Origin: Glacieibacterium sp038210595
GTDB taxonomy: Bacteria; Pseudomonadota; Alphaproteobacteria; Sphingomonadales; Sphingomonadaceae
DNA: 64,000 nt
NCBI GenBank assembly: GCA_038210595.1
Contig: JBBQWN010000010.1
Coordinates: 1 to 64,000 of the forward strand
Direction: 5' to 3'
Below, piece after piece: positions 33,663 through 40,856 of this stretch. The translations under genes and the position numbers were made by a program. The notes beneath the pieces were generated by a model that saw only the letters and a program-made list of their open reading frames with translations, was not told the DNA's origin and ran no database searches. The number at the start of each line of letters is the position of its first letter. Positions within the stretch are counted from its first letter, which is position 1.

Positions 33663-33781
33663 TGCGTCGGTCGGGTCAAGCGGCGAAGGCCCGCTTGCCC
33701 GCCTGCCGGCTTTGCGCGAGTCCGCGCGCTGCTCACCGAAAGCGAAGGGCGTTCGCTTCGCTGCGCTCGGCCGCGCTGCAG

Positions 33782-34015
33782 CTACAGCTCCACCCCGGCC
33801 GCGATCGCCTCGAGCTTCTTGATCCGCTCCTTCATGTCGGCGAGGTCGATCCGCGCGCCGACGGCCGGATAGTCACCGCCGCTCCGGCCCTGGTCGGCGC
33901 GGTGGAGCTGCAACTGTAGCCAGCCCTTCCAGCTCCACGCCGCGACCGTGGCGACCATCGCGAGCGCGATCAGCCCGGCGGCGGAGAGGACGACGAGCGA
34001 GTCGATCGGTGGCAT
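33782..34015 (-). CDS. small membrane protein, last of the psp run
   Basis: A 77-residue protein with an N-terminal membrane helix (SLVVLSAAGLIALAMVATVAAWSW, split here as about residues 6-29) and a short amphipathic C-terminal helix DMKERIKKLEAIAAGVEL. The ERIKKLEAI motif resembles the PspB coiled-coil signature (ERI-x-x-LE-x-I), but the tail shared by the five preceding genes is missing. It is the last gene on the minus strand of the psp operon, with 20 bases to the gene before it. No named family is recognised. Confidence 0.65.
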   Translation of the reverse strand: MPPIDSLVVLSAAGLIALAMVATVAAWSWKGWLQLQLHRADQGRSGGDYPAVGARIDLADMKERIKKLEAIAAGVEL

Positions 34016-34035
34016 GGCACGAACCTCCTTGTCCG

Positions 34036-34323
34036 TTAGCGTTTGGTGTCGTCGAGCGCGTCGATTTCAGCCGACAGGCGCTTGGCGGGATCGGTGGCGA
34101 TGCGTTCGAGCACGGCGATGCGCTCGTTCAGACGGGTCACTTCACGCTTCAGCCGGTCGGCCTCGTCGGCGCTTTGTTGGTCGACTACGGGTAGCGCGTC
34201 GCGGTACCGCCGCCGGCTGCGCCGGCTGTCCTGGATGCCGTGGCGGTCGCGGTAGATCCGTCCGACGGTGACGATCAGCACGATCAGCACCACCATCAGG
34301 AAAGGCGAGATTTCTGCGATCAT
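34036..34323 (-). CDS. PspB/PspC-tail-like small membrane protein
   Basis: A 95-residue protein with an N-terminal membrane helix (MVVLIVLIVTVGRIY, about 10-24), a basic linker (SRRSRRRYRD), and a coiled coil ending LERIATDPAKRLSAEIDAL. The coiled-coil part recalls PspB (ERI-x-x-LE-x-I). The last 15 or so residues recall the C-terminus of PspC in this same operon (SSNSRLDREIDAL). It is most like the next gene upstream in the operon (34345-34644). It probably takes part in envelope-stress signalling with PspA, by context. Exact role unknown. Confidence 0.75.
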   Translation of the reverse strand: MIAEISPFLMVVLIVLIVTVGRIYRDRHGIQDSRRSRRRYRDALPVVDQQSADEADRLKREVTRLNERIAVLERIATDPAKRLSAEIDALDDTKR

Positions 34324-34344
34324 CTTGGTCTCCAGGTGCGCAGA

Positions 34345-34644
34345 TCAGCCGTGCTCGGCGATGCGCAGGTTGTCGATTTCGGTACTCAGCCGCTTGGCGG
34401 GGTCGGTCGCCAGCCGTTCGAGGACGGCGACGCGCTCCTCGACGCGGCTCAGCTTGCCGCGCAGCGCCTCGTTCTCGGCCTCCAGCAGCTCGACTTCACG
34501 CGTGCCGAGCGGGTGAACCATCTTGCCGCCCCACTCGTTCTCCACCGGATAACCGTGACGAGCGCGAATCGCGGTGGTGATGATCCATCCGATCGTGCTG
34601 ATGGCGATGATGGCTAGAACGAACATCGGTGAATACCAGGACAT
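34345..34644 (-). CDS. PspB/PspC-tail-like small membrane protein
   Basis: A 99-residue protein with a membrane helix (MFVLAIIAISTIGWIITTAI, about 6-25), a short conserved linker RARHGYPVENEWGGK, and a coiled coil ending ERVAVLERLATDPAKRLSTE then IDNLR. The linker resembles that of the gene at 34667 (RIKNGYPLDGSWGQ), so these two are close paralogues. The ATG at 34642-34644 is chosen because it begins just before the helix; a longer frame upstream overlaps the neighbour. Presumed envelope-stress function by location only. Confidence 0.75.
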   Translation of the reverse strand: MSWYSPMFVLAIIAISTIGWIITTAIRARHGYPVENEWGGKMVHPLGTREVELLEAENEALRGKLSRVEERVAVLERLATDPAKRLSTEIDNLRIAEHG

Positions 34645-34666
34645 TGGGTTGGCTCCGGTGGGCGGG

Positions 34667-34990
34667 TCAGTTGACGCGCAATTGTTCGATCGAGTCCGAC
34701 AGGCGCTTGCCGCTGTCGGTGGCGAGCCGTTCGAGCACCGCCAGCCGGTCCTTGACCCCGGCGAGCTCGGCGCGGAGCTGGGCATTCTCCTGCCCGATCA
34801 GCTTGATCCGCTCCTTGTCCGCGTTCGTCGTGATCGGGTGGACCGCCTGGCCCCAGCTGCCGTCGAGTGGATAGCCGTTCTTGATGCGCATCCAGGTGGT
34901 GATCACCCAGCCGCCGATGCCGGCGATGATCGCGGTACTGGCGACCGGCGCGGCGACCCGGATGAATTCGAGCTTGTCGGGTTCGAACAT
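34667..34990 (-). CDS. PspB/PspC-tail-like small membrane protein
   Basis: A 107-residue protein with a membrane segment (VASTAIIAGIGGWVITTWM, about 16-34), the linker RIKNGYPLDGSWGQAVHP, and a coiled coil (KERIKLIGQENAQLRAEL) ending DRLAVLERLATDSGKRLSDS then IEQLRVN. It is a close paralogue of the gene at 34345-34644. It is spaced 11 bases from the gene before it and 22 from the gene after, all on one strand, so one transcript is likely. Confidence 0.75.
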   Translation of the reverse strand: MFEPDKLEFIRVAAPVASTAIIAGIGGWVITTWMRIKNGYPLDGSWGQAVHPITTNADKERIKLIGQENAQLRAELAGVKDRLAVLERLATDSGKRLSDSIEQLRVN

Positions 34991-35001
34991 GGTGTGACCC
35001 C

Positions 35002-35298
35002 TCAGTTGAGCTTGGACGGCGGCAGCGCGGCAGGTCCGCGCAACGCCTCGATCTCGTCGGCGAGCTGCGCGCCCCGGTCGGTGACGATGCGGTTGAGCGT
35101 CGCGACATGCGCCTCCAGCCGTTCGATCTTGGCGGCGTATTGAGCCGCCTGCTCGCCAGCGGTCGTGGCGGCGAGTTCCAGCTGGCGCTCCTTGAGGTCG
35201 GCCCAGCGCTTGAAGATCTTGGTGGCGATGCCACCGCTGATCGCGATAACCGGGATCGAGATGCCGATGAAGGCGAAGATGTTGCCGGCGTCAGACAT
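35002..35298 (-). CDS. PspB/PspC-tail-like small membrane protein
   Basis: A 98-residue protein with an N-terminal membrane helix (IFAFIGISIPVIAISGGIAT, about 7-26), a coiled coil (RWADLKERQLELAATTAGEQ onward) and the shared ending LNRIVTDRGAQLADEIEALR, followed by a ten-residue Pro-rich extension. The ATG at 35296-35298 is used. A longer open frame upstream overlaps the neighbouring gene and is rejected. Function inferred from the psp context only. Confidence 0.75.
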   Translation of the reverse strand: MSDAGNIFAFIGISIPVIAISGGIATKIFKRWADLKERQLELAATTAGEQAAQYAAKIERLEAHVATLNRIVTDRGAQLADEIEALRGPAALPPSKLN

Positions 35299-35308
35299 GA
35301 TGGTTCTC

Positions 35309-35632
35309 CTAGCGCAGCGCGTCGATGTCGCGCTCGACCCGAGCGCCAGGGGCAGTGACGATCCGCTCCAGCGTCGCGGTGCGGCGGGCGAGCGCTGCAA
35401 CTTCGCTTTCAAAGCGGTCGGGCGCGGCGGGCGGCGCGGCGATGTCGGCGAGGCGGGCCCGGCGCTTTCGCTGGGCAAGCCAGAACACGCCCGCCCCGAC
35501 GAACAGTCCCGCGGTAAACGCTCCGCCGTCGAAATCCTGGTGATGATGGACCGGGAAGACGGTGGCATCGCCAGTGCTGCTCGTGCTGACCGAGTCGCCG
35601 TCGGCCGTGATGGTGATGGTCTTGCCGGACAT
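35309..35632 (-). CDS. PspC-tail-like small membrane protein
   Basis: A 107-residue protein. The N-terminus is polar with a Thr/Ser/Asp-rich stretch and a HHH motif (VFPVHHHQDFDGG), followed by one membrane helix (AFTAGLFVGAGVFWLA, about 38-53), a basic stop (QRKRRAR) and a coiled coil ending TLERIVTAPGARVERDIDAL. The membrane helix is thus central, unlike its relatives. It sits directly after pspC. The histidine cluster might bind metal, but nothing else supports that. Confidence 0.72.
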   Translation of the reverse strand: MSGKTITITADGDSVSTSSTGDATVFPVHHHQDFDGGAFTAGLFVGAGVFWLAQRKRRARLADIAAPPAAPDRFESEVAALARRTATLERIVTAPGARVERDIDALR

Positions 35633-35654
35633 TTTGGTTCCCCCCGATCAGCGA

Positions 35655-36032
35655 CTAGCGCAGCGCGTCGATTTCGCGGTCGAGACGGCTGTTGGACGAG
35701 GTCATATAGGCCTCGATATCCTGCAGCCGCCGGTCGACGTCGCGGTACATGGAGCGGGTGTCGCGGATGGTGCGCTTGGGCGAGGTGCGCAGCGTCGCGT
35801 AGAACTTCTGCTCTTCGGGATCGTCGTTGTAGAGCGCGTCCGGCTTGCGGTCAGCGACCCAGGCGGCGACGAAGTACATGAAGAACACCGGCGGGAACAT
35901 GAAGCACATGATCGCCACGAAACCCAGGCGAACCCACAGCACGTCGACTCCGAAATAGTCAGCGATTCCGGCGAGCACGCCCATGAACTTGCCGTTGCGT
36001 TTGTCGAGGTAGTATTTGGTACGGACCGACAT
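35655..36032 (-). CDS. pspC: phage shock protein C (PspC)
   Basis: A 125-residue PspC-domain membrane protein. The N-terminal domain (KYYLDKRNGKFMGVLAGIAD, about 6-25, then YFGVDVLWVRLGFVAIMCFM) is the PspC signature, with a membrane helix around 37-58. The C-terminal half is a helix with MTSSNSRLDREIDALR at the end, the tail that is repeated in the small proteins encoded downstream. PspC and PspB sense inner-membrane stress and recruit PspA. The ATG at 36032 is used; a GTG nine bases upstream would add three residues. Confidence 0.9.
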   Translation of the reverse strand: MSVRTKYYLDKRNGKFMGVLAGIADYFGVDVLWVRLGFVAIMCFMFPPVFFMYFVAAWVADRKPDALYNDDPEEQKFYATLRTSPKRTIRDTRSMYRDVDRRLQDIEAYMTSSNSRLDREIDALR

Positions 36033-36055
36033 CGAGGTCACTCCAGCAAAGTTGG

Positions 36056-36349
36056 TTAGCGGCGCGCGATCGGAGTAACCCGGTCGCCATGGTCGTCGAG
36101 CGACTTGGTCCGCTGGTGCGGCAGCGCGCTCTCCTTCCAGTTGGGGTTGTCGGCGGCGATGATGCGCTCGATCGATTCGAGCCGGGCATCAAGACGCCGC
36201 GCCGAGGTGTAGAGATCATCGAGCAGCTGCTCGTCCTGCTCCGAGATGCCCTTGGCGGCCCGGAACTTCGACGAATAGTGCAGGAACAGCCATGGCAGCG
36301 CGACGAACAGGAAGCCGCAGATAAAAACGGCGGTCAGGTCGATATCCAT
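36056..36349 (-). CDS. pspB: phage shock protein B (PspB)
   Basis: A 97-residue protein with one N-terminal membrane helix (LTAVFICGFLFVALPWLFLH, about 5-24) and a coiled coil with RLDARLESIERIIAADNPNW at about 52-71. The IERIIAADNPNW block corresponds to the well-known PspB ending (LESILDAEHPNW in E. coli). Unlike the E. coli protein it has a further 26-residue polar tail. It lies five bases downstream of pspA on the same strand. PspB partners PspC in stress sensing. Confidence 0.9.
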   Translation of the reverse strand: MDIDLTAVFICGFLFVALPWLFLHYSSKFRAAKGISEQDEQLLDDLYTSARRLDARLESIERIIAADNPNWKESALPHQRTKSLDDHGDRVTPIARR

Positions 36350-36353
36350 GGCC

Positions 36354-37025
36354 TCAGCCCTCCGTCTTGCCGAGGCGCGCCTTCATAGCGGCAAGCTCGG
36401 CGGAGATCGCGTCGTTCTGGCGCAGGTCGTTGAACTCATCGTCGAGGCTGCGGCCCGGGCCGCCGAGGCTCAGCGCATCGGCATGGCCTTCAGCCATGTC
36501 GGCGCGGCGCTCGATGATCTCGAACTTGGCGAAGGCGTCCTCGATGCGCGGGCCCTTGTACATCGACCGCATCTTGGAACGCTGGGTGGCGCTCTCGATC
36601 CGGCTGATCACGGCATTCTGGCGCTGACGCGCCTCGCGCAGCTTGGTCTCCAGCTTCGCGATGTCGATCTCGTTCGCCGACAGGCTCTCGTCGAGCGCGG
36701 CGATGTCGAGCGCGGTCGCGTCGGCGAAGGCCTTCGCCTTGGACTTTTCGACCAAAGCGGCGGTCGCCAGGTCCTCGCGGCCCTTGGACAGGGCCAGCTC
36801 GGCCTTCTCCGACCAGCTCGCCTGCGCCGCTTCGGCGCGGACGACGGCACGCCGCATTTCCTTCTGGTCGGCGATGGTGCGGGCGGCGCCGGCACGGACT
36901 TCGACCAGTGTCTCTTCCATCTCCATGATGATCATCCGGATCATCTTTGCCGGGTCTTCCGCCTTGTCGAGCAGGTCGGTCATGTTGGCGGCGATGATGT
37001 CGCGGGTGCGGCTGAAAATGCCCAT
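36354..37025 (-). CDS. pspA: phage shock protein A (PspA/IM30 family)
   Basis: A 223-residue coiled-coil ESCRT-III-like protein that polymerises on stressed inner membrane and inhibits PspF. It starts MGIFSRTRDIIAANMTDLLD, the amphipathic helix of the family, followed by KAEDPAKMIRMIIMEMEETL (about 21-40) and long heptad stretches up to about residue 190. The ATG at 37025 is preferred because AGGAG lies nine bases upstream; an ATG two codons earlier is too close to it. It follows the 46-residue gene with a strong hairpin in between (37055-37087). Confidence 0.94.
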   Translation of the reverse strand: MGIFSRTRDIIAANMTDLLDKAEDPAKMIRMIIMEMEETLVEVRAGAARTIADQKEMRRAVVRAEAAQASWSEKAELALSKGREDLATAALVEKSKAKAFADATALDIAALDESLSANEIDIAKLETKLREARQRQNAVISRIESATQRSKMRSMYKGPRIEDAFAKFEIIERRADMAEGHADALSLGGPGRSLDDEFNDLRQNDAISAELAAMKARLGKTEG

Positions 37026-37054
37026 CGGCATGAACTCCTGGAGACTGAAGGGGG

Positions 37055-37087
37055 TGGCCGGAACGGTAGGGGTGACCGTTCCGGCCA
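37055..37087 (-). other. perfect 13-base-pair hairpin between the 46-residue gene and pspA
   Basis: TGGCCGGAACGGT (37055-37067) pairs perfectly with ACCGTTCCGGCCA (37075-37087) around a seven-base loop. It lies inside the presumed psp transcript, about 20 bases after one stop codon and about 30 before the next start. No U tract follows in the minus direction. It may be an mRNA-processing or stabilising element that sets the ratio of the first gene to pspA. Confidence 0.65.
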
Positions 37088-37107
37088 GGCGACGCAAGGC
37101 CGGTGGG

Positions 37108-37248
37108 TTAGGCACTCTGCGTCGCGACCTGGGGAAGACTGTTGGTCAGCGCCGGGGCGACCGTGACGGTCAGCAGGCCGAGGCTGAGCAGGGCGGCACC
37201 GGCGACACCGATGACGGTGCGGGCGGCGGTGTTGTAAAGGTTGGTCAT
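37108..37248 (-). CDS. 46-residue membrane peptide leading the psp operon
   Basis: A 46-residue protein with a short polar start (MTNLYNTAART), one membrane helix (VIGVAGAALLSLGLLTVTVA, about 12-31) and a short polar end. The ATG at 37248 follows an excellent AGGAGAAGGA site; a longer in-frame start is rejected because it would span the ribosome site. It is the first gene after the sigma-54-type promoter, so it would be the most directly induced product of the locus. I know of no named family. The helix could also be an uncleaved signal. Confidence 0.7.
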   Translation of the reverse strand: MTNLYNTAARTVIGVAGAALLSLGLLTVTVAPALTNSLPQVATQSA

Positions 37249-37309
37249 GGGGTCCTTCTCCTGTTTCATTTGCGGAAACCGGATGGTCCGGCTCCCCATG
37301 CCAACTGCA

Positions 37310-37327
37310 TTGCACAAGCCGTGCCAA
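37310..37327 (-). promoter_or_regulatory. sigma-54-type -24/-12 promoter of the psp operon
   Basis: On the minus strand TTGGCACG-GCTT-GTGCAA matches the sigma-54 consensus, with GG and GC ten bases apart and one change in the -12 element. The predicted transcript start is about 50 bases before the 46-residue gene. The divergent pspF gene encodes the matching activator. TGTAATTGCT at 37351-37360 resembles the E. coli PspF upstream site as I recall it; this is a weak match and not certain. Confidence 0.75.
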
Positions 37328-37437
37328 GTGCCGGTCGGGTTCTAACCCTATGTAATTGCTTGGATTGATTGAAGGAGGCATGGCCGTAACTACCCAGCCA
37401 TTGCGGAGAGTTGGCAAAATATCCTAAGTCATGGGCC

Positions 37438-38472
37438 ATGCAGTCGCCCGCGACCCTCGTCGGTCAGTCGTCGTCGTTCCTCGACGCGGTCGAGCAGGCG
37501 TCGGCGGCGGCCGCGCTCAACCGCCCGGTGCTGGTCATCGGCGAACGCGGCACCGGCAAGGAACTCATCGCCGAGCGGTTGCACCGTCTCAGTCCGCGCT
37601 GGGGCGGGCCGTTGGTCGCGCTCAATTGCGCGGCGCTGCCCGAGAACCTGATCGATGCCGAGCTGTTCGGCTATGAAGCCGGCGCTTTCACCGGCGCGAC
37701 ACGGGCGCGGGCCGGGCGCTTCGAAGATGCCGACGGTGGGACGCTATTCCTTGACGAAATCGCGACGCTGAGCCCAGCGGCGCAGGAGCGGCTGCTGCGC
37801 GTCGTCGAATATGGCGAACTGACCCGCCTCGGTTCCAACCGTCCGGTGCGGGTCGACGTCCGTGTCGTCGGCGCAACCAATGAGGATCTGCCGGCGCTGG
37901 CGGCGGCGCACCGATTTCGCGCCGACCTGCTCGACCGGCTCAGTTTCGAGGTCGTTACGCTGCCGCCGATGAGGGAGCGCCAGGATGATATCCCGCTGCT
38001 CGCCAATCATTTCGCCCGGCGCATGGCCGTTGAGCTCGGCTGGAGCGGCTTTCCGGGTTTTACCCGCAGCGCCGAGGCCGCCCTGCTGGCGCATCCCTGG
38101 CCGGGCAACGTCCGCGAGTTGAAGAACGTCGTCGAGCGTTCGCTCTACCGCTGGGGCGAGGCGGAGCAGCCGGTCGGTCATATCGTCTTCGATGCGTTCG
38201 ATTCGCCGTGGCGACCCGGCACGCGGCCACTGGACGTGGCACCAGCGGTCGCGATGCCGGCGGCCGCCGCACCGCCGCTCGCCGCCGACCCGACGCATTG
38301 CAATGATTTCCGCGCCGCCGTGGCAAACCACGAACGCCAATTGCTGGAAGCCGCGCTCAATCGCTGCCGCCACAACCAGCGCGCGACCGCCGCGGCGCTG
38401 GCGTTGACCTATGATCAGCTGCGCCATGCGCTGAAGCGCCACAATCTGCTGGCGAACGGCGACGCCGGCTGA
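37438..38472 (+). CDS. pspF: psp operon sigma-54 activator PspF
   Basis: A 344-residue AAA+ enhancer-binding protein with no N-terminal receiver domain, as in PspF. Walker A is VIGERGTGKELIAERLHRLS (about 35-54), the sigma-54 contact loop GAFTGA lies in FGYEAGAFTGATRARAGRFE (about 78-97), Walker B is GGTLFLDEIA (about 101-110), and HPWPGNVRELKNVVERSLYR near 222 is the end of the AAA+ domain. The C-terminal Fis-like helix-turn-helix is NQRATAAALALTYDQLRHAL. PspA normally inhibits it. The ATG at 37438 is preferred; an in-frame TTG at 37411 is weaker. Confidence 0.93.
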   Translation: MQSPATLVGQSSSFLDAVEQASAAAALNRPVLVIGERGTGKELIAERLHRLSPRWGGPLVALNCAALPENLIDAELFGYEAGAFTGATRARAGRFEDADGGTLFLDEIATLSPAAQERLLRVVEYGELTRLGSNRPVRVDVRVVGATNEDLPALAAAHRFRADLLDRLSFEVVTLPPMRERQDDIPLLANHFARRMAVELGWSGFPGFTRSAEAALLAHPWPGNVRELKNVVERSLYRWGEAEQPVGHIVFDAFDSPWRPGTRPLDVAPAVAMPAAAAPPLAADPTHCNDFRAAVANHERQLLEAALNRCRHNQRATAAALALTYDQLRHALKRHNLLANGDAG

Positions 38473-38516
38473 CGCCCCTGTGCGTTGGGGTACCGAGAAG
38501 CCAAGGAGTTTGCCCC

Positions 38517-39131
38517 ATGACCGTCTTCACGTTGCCGCCGCTGCCCTATGCCGACGATGCGCTCGAGCCCGCAATGTCGGCGCGGACGCTGCAGTTCCAC
38601 CACGGCAAGCACCATAAGGCCTATGTCGAAAAGGCCAACGCGCTGATCGTAGGCTCCGCCTATGAGCGCTTGGCGCCGGCAGATATCATCCGCAAGGCGA
38701 AGGCTGACGGCGACACTAAGGTCTTCAACCAGGCCGCGCAGGCGTGGAACCATGAGTTCCTGTGGAACAGCTTCGCAGCCGACGGCGGCGGAGCGCCGGC
38801 CGGTGCGCTGAAGGCGGCACTCGACCGCGATCTCGGTGGCCTAGAAGGTTTCGGCGCGGCCTTTACCAAGGCGGCGACCGAGCATTTTGCCAGTGGCTGG
38901 GCGTGGCTGGTCCGCGACGGTGAAGCGCTCAAGATCATCACCACACACGATGCCGACAATGCCCTGACCCACGGTGTGACGCCGTTGCTGGTACTCGACC
39001 TGTGGGAGCACGCTTATTATCTCGACTATCAGAACGCGCGGCCGGAGTTCGTCGAGGCGTTTCTCGGCAAGCTGATTAACTGGGAATTCGCTGCGGCTAA
39101 TTACGGTGAGGGTGAGCGTCTGGCCGCTTAG
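38517..39131 (+). CDS. sodB: superoxide dismutase (Fe/Mn family)
   Basis: A 204-residue SodB-type enzyme. Metal ligands are in FHHGKHHKAYVEKAN (first His, about 28-42), NQAAQAWNHEFLWNSF (second His, about 67-82) and LLVLDLWEHAYYLDYQNARP (Asp and third His, about 157-176). The iron form is favoured by AQAWNHEF and similar residues, but Mn or cambialistic use cannot be excluded. A good AAGGAG site precedes the ATG at 38517. Its last four bases (TTAG) also carry the stop of argB on the other strand. Confidence 0.94.
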   Translation: MTVFTLPPLPYADDALEPAMSARTLQFHHGKHHKAYVEKANALIVGSAYERLAPADIIRKAKADGDTKVFNQAAQAWNHEFLWNSFAADGGGAPAGALKAALDRDLGGLEGFGAAFTKAATEHFASGWAWLVRDGEALKIITTHDADNALTHGVTPLLVLDLWEHAYYLDYQNARPEFVEAFLGKLINWEFAAANYGEGERLAA

Positions 39132-40030
39132 GCGTGGACGAGGGTGCCGACACCGCGGCGGGTGAAGATCTCGAGCAGCAGCGCGTGCGGCACCCGCCCG
39201 TCGAGGATGACTGCGGCGTCCACGCCCGAACCCACGGCGGCGACACAGGTTTCGATCTTGGGGATCATGCCGCCCGAGATCGTGCCGTCGCCGACCAAGG
39301 CTGCGATGCGGTTCGGATCGAGATCGGTCAACACGTCGCCCCGTGCGTCGAGAACCCCCGCGACATCGGTCAGCAGGAAGAACCGCGCCGCCCCTATTGC
39401 CGCAGCGATAGCCCCCGCCATGGTGTCCGCGTTGATGTTGTAGGTGTGTCCGTCGGTACCGGCCGCTACCGGCGCAATGACCGGCGTGATGCCCGCGGCG
39501 ATCAGGGTGTCGATGAGCGTCCGGTCGATGCTCGCGGGCTCGCCCACGAATCCGAGATCGACCGCGCGTTCGATGTGGCTGTCAGGGTCGCGCGTCGTTC
39601 GGGTCAGCTTGACTGCGGTGACGAGGTTGGCGTCCTTGCCAGAGATGCCCGCCGCACTGCCGCCGGCACGGTTGATTGCGGCGACAAGTTCCTTGTTGAT
39701 GCTGCCCGCCAGCACCATTTCGGCAACCTGCGCGGTCTGCTCGTCGGTCACGCGCAGACCGTCGACGAACTCGCTGCGAATGCCGAGCCGCTGCAGCATC
39801 GCGCCAATCTGCGGCCCGCCGCCATGCACAACAACCGGGTTGATACCGACCGCTTTCAGCAGCACGATATCCTCGGCAAAATCGGCCGCCAGCGCCGCGT
39901 CGCCCATCGCGTGACCGCCGTATTTGACCACGAAGGTGCGCCCGGCATAGCGCTGCAGATACGGCAGCGCCTCGATCAACGTCTCGGTCTTGGCGAGCAG
40001 CGCTGGGGCGGGGGCATTGCGGTCGGTCAT
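39128..40030 (-). CDS. argB: acetylglutamate kinase
   Basis: A 300-residue amino-acid kinase that phosphorylates N-acetylglutamate, the second step of arginine synthesis. Visible are TFVVKYGGHAMGDAALAADF (about 32-51), NPVVVHGGGPQIGAMLQRLG (about 64-83), VDGLRVTDEQTAQVAEMVLA (about 90-109), and NINADTMAGAIAAAIGAARF near 200 for the nucleotide side. The arginine-sensitive N-terminal extension found in some families appears short. It overlaps sodB convergently by four bases. The ATG is at 40028-40030. Confidence 0.95.
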   Translation of the reverse strand: MTDRNAPAPALLAKTETLIEALPYLQRYAGRTFVVKYGGHAMGDAALAADFAEDIVLLKAVGINPVVVHGGGPQIGAMLQRLGIRSEFVDGLRVTDEQTAQVAEMVLAGSINKELVAAINRAGGSAAGISGKDANLVTAVKLTRTTRDPDSHIERAVDLGFVGEPASIDRTLIDTLIAAGITPVIAPVAAGTDGHTYNINADTMAGAIAAAIGAARFFLLTDVAGVLDARGDVLTDLDPNRIAALVGDGTISGGMIPKIETCVAAVGSGVDAAVILDGRVPHALLLEIFTRRGVGTLVHA

Positions 40031-40065
40031 AGCCCGCCTCTAGGGGCCGCAGCCCAGCGGCGCAA

Positions 40066-40764
40066 TCAGCCGAACATCAGATGCTCATAGCCCTGGACGA
40101 TCACGTCGCGGCAATGCCGCGACAGCGCCTTGCGATCATCGAAGTCGGCGACGCGCACCGGTGGATGGAAGATCAGTTCGGCGCGGACCCGCCCCAGCGC
40201 CGTGAAGGCGACCGCGTGCGGCCACAGCTCGGTATCGCCGATCCACGCGATTTCGGCCAGCTGCTCGCGTGTGATCGGCAGGCCGTTCAGCCGGGTATAG
40301 GCGATGGTCACCGGCTGCACCGTCTCGTTGCCGGTGACGGCGGCAAACAGCGCGCTCTTGAACGGCAGCACGGCAACGCCGTCGCCGGTGGTTCCTTCCG
40401 GAAACAGGATGACGCTCTCGCCCGCCGCGAGCCGTTCCGCAATCGCACCGCGCTGCGCGTCCGAGGTCTGGCGCCGGTCGCGCTCGACGTAGACGGTGCG
40501 CCCAAGGTTCGCCAGCCAGCCGACCAGCGCGATGCCCTCGACCTCCGACTTCGCCACGAACGCCGCGTCGACAATGCCGCCGAGAACGGGAATATCGGCC
40601 CAGCTGATGTGGTTGGCGATAAACAATGCGGCCCCGCCGCGTACCGGCACCCCGTGCACGCGGACCCGAATGCCCAGCGACTGAGTCAGCGCCTTGTGGA
40701 AATAGCGCGGCAGCCGGGTCGAGCGTCGTCGGCGGATGCGGCGCCACACCAGCTCGGTCGGCAC
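40066..40764 (-). CDS. 1-acyl-sn-glycerol-3-phosphate acyltransferase-like protein
   Basis: A 232-residue PlsC-domain protein that would acylate lysophosphatidate or a related lipid. The NHxxxD motif is seen as ANHISWADIPVL (about 49-60), and the second motif as ILFPEGTTGDGVAVLPFKSA (about 119-138). The start used is a GTG at 40762-40764. Sequence upstream in the same frame (LARFQRLGPAKALAGLVTAA) looks coding-like but has no usual start codon before it, so the true N-terminus is uncertain and could reach back to the fur-like gene. OlsA-type or PlsC-type function cannot be told apart here. Confidence 0.83.
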   Translation of the reverse strand: MPTELVWRRIRRRRSTRLPRYFHKALTQSLGIRVRVHGVPVRGGAALFIANHISWADIPVLGGIVDAAFVAKSEVEGIALVGWLANLGRTVYVERDRRQTSDAQRGAIAERLAAGESVILFPEGTTGDGVAVLPFKSALFAAVTGNETVQPVTIAYTRLNGLPITREQLAEIAWIGDTELWPHAVAFTALGRVRAELIFHPPVRVADFDDRKALSRHCRDVIVQGYEHLMFG

Positions 40765-40856
40765 CAGGATGCCGGCGGCAGTGACGAGGCCGGCGAGCGC
40801 CTTCGCCGGGCCCAGCCGCTGGAACCGCGCCAGTGCCCCCGGACTCGGGCGTCGTC

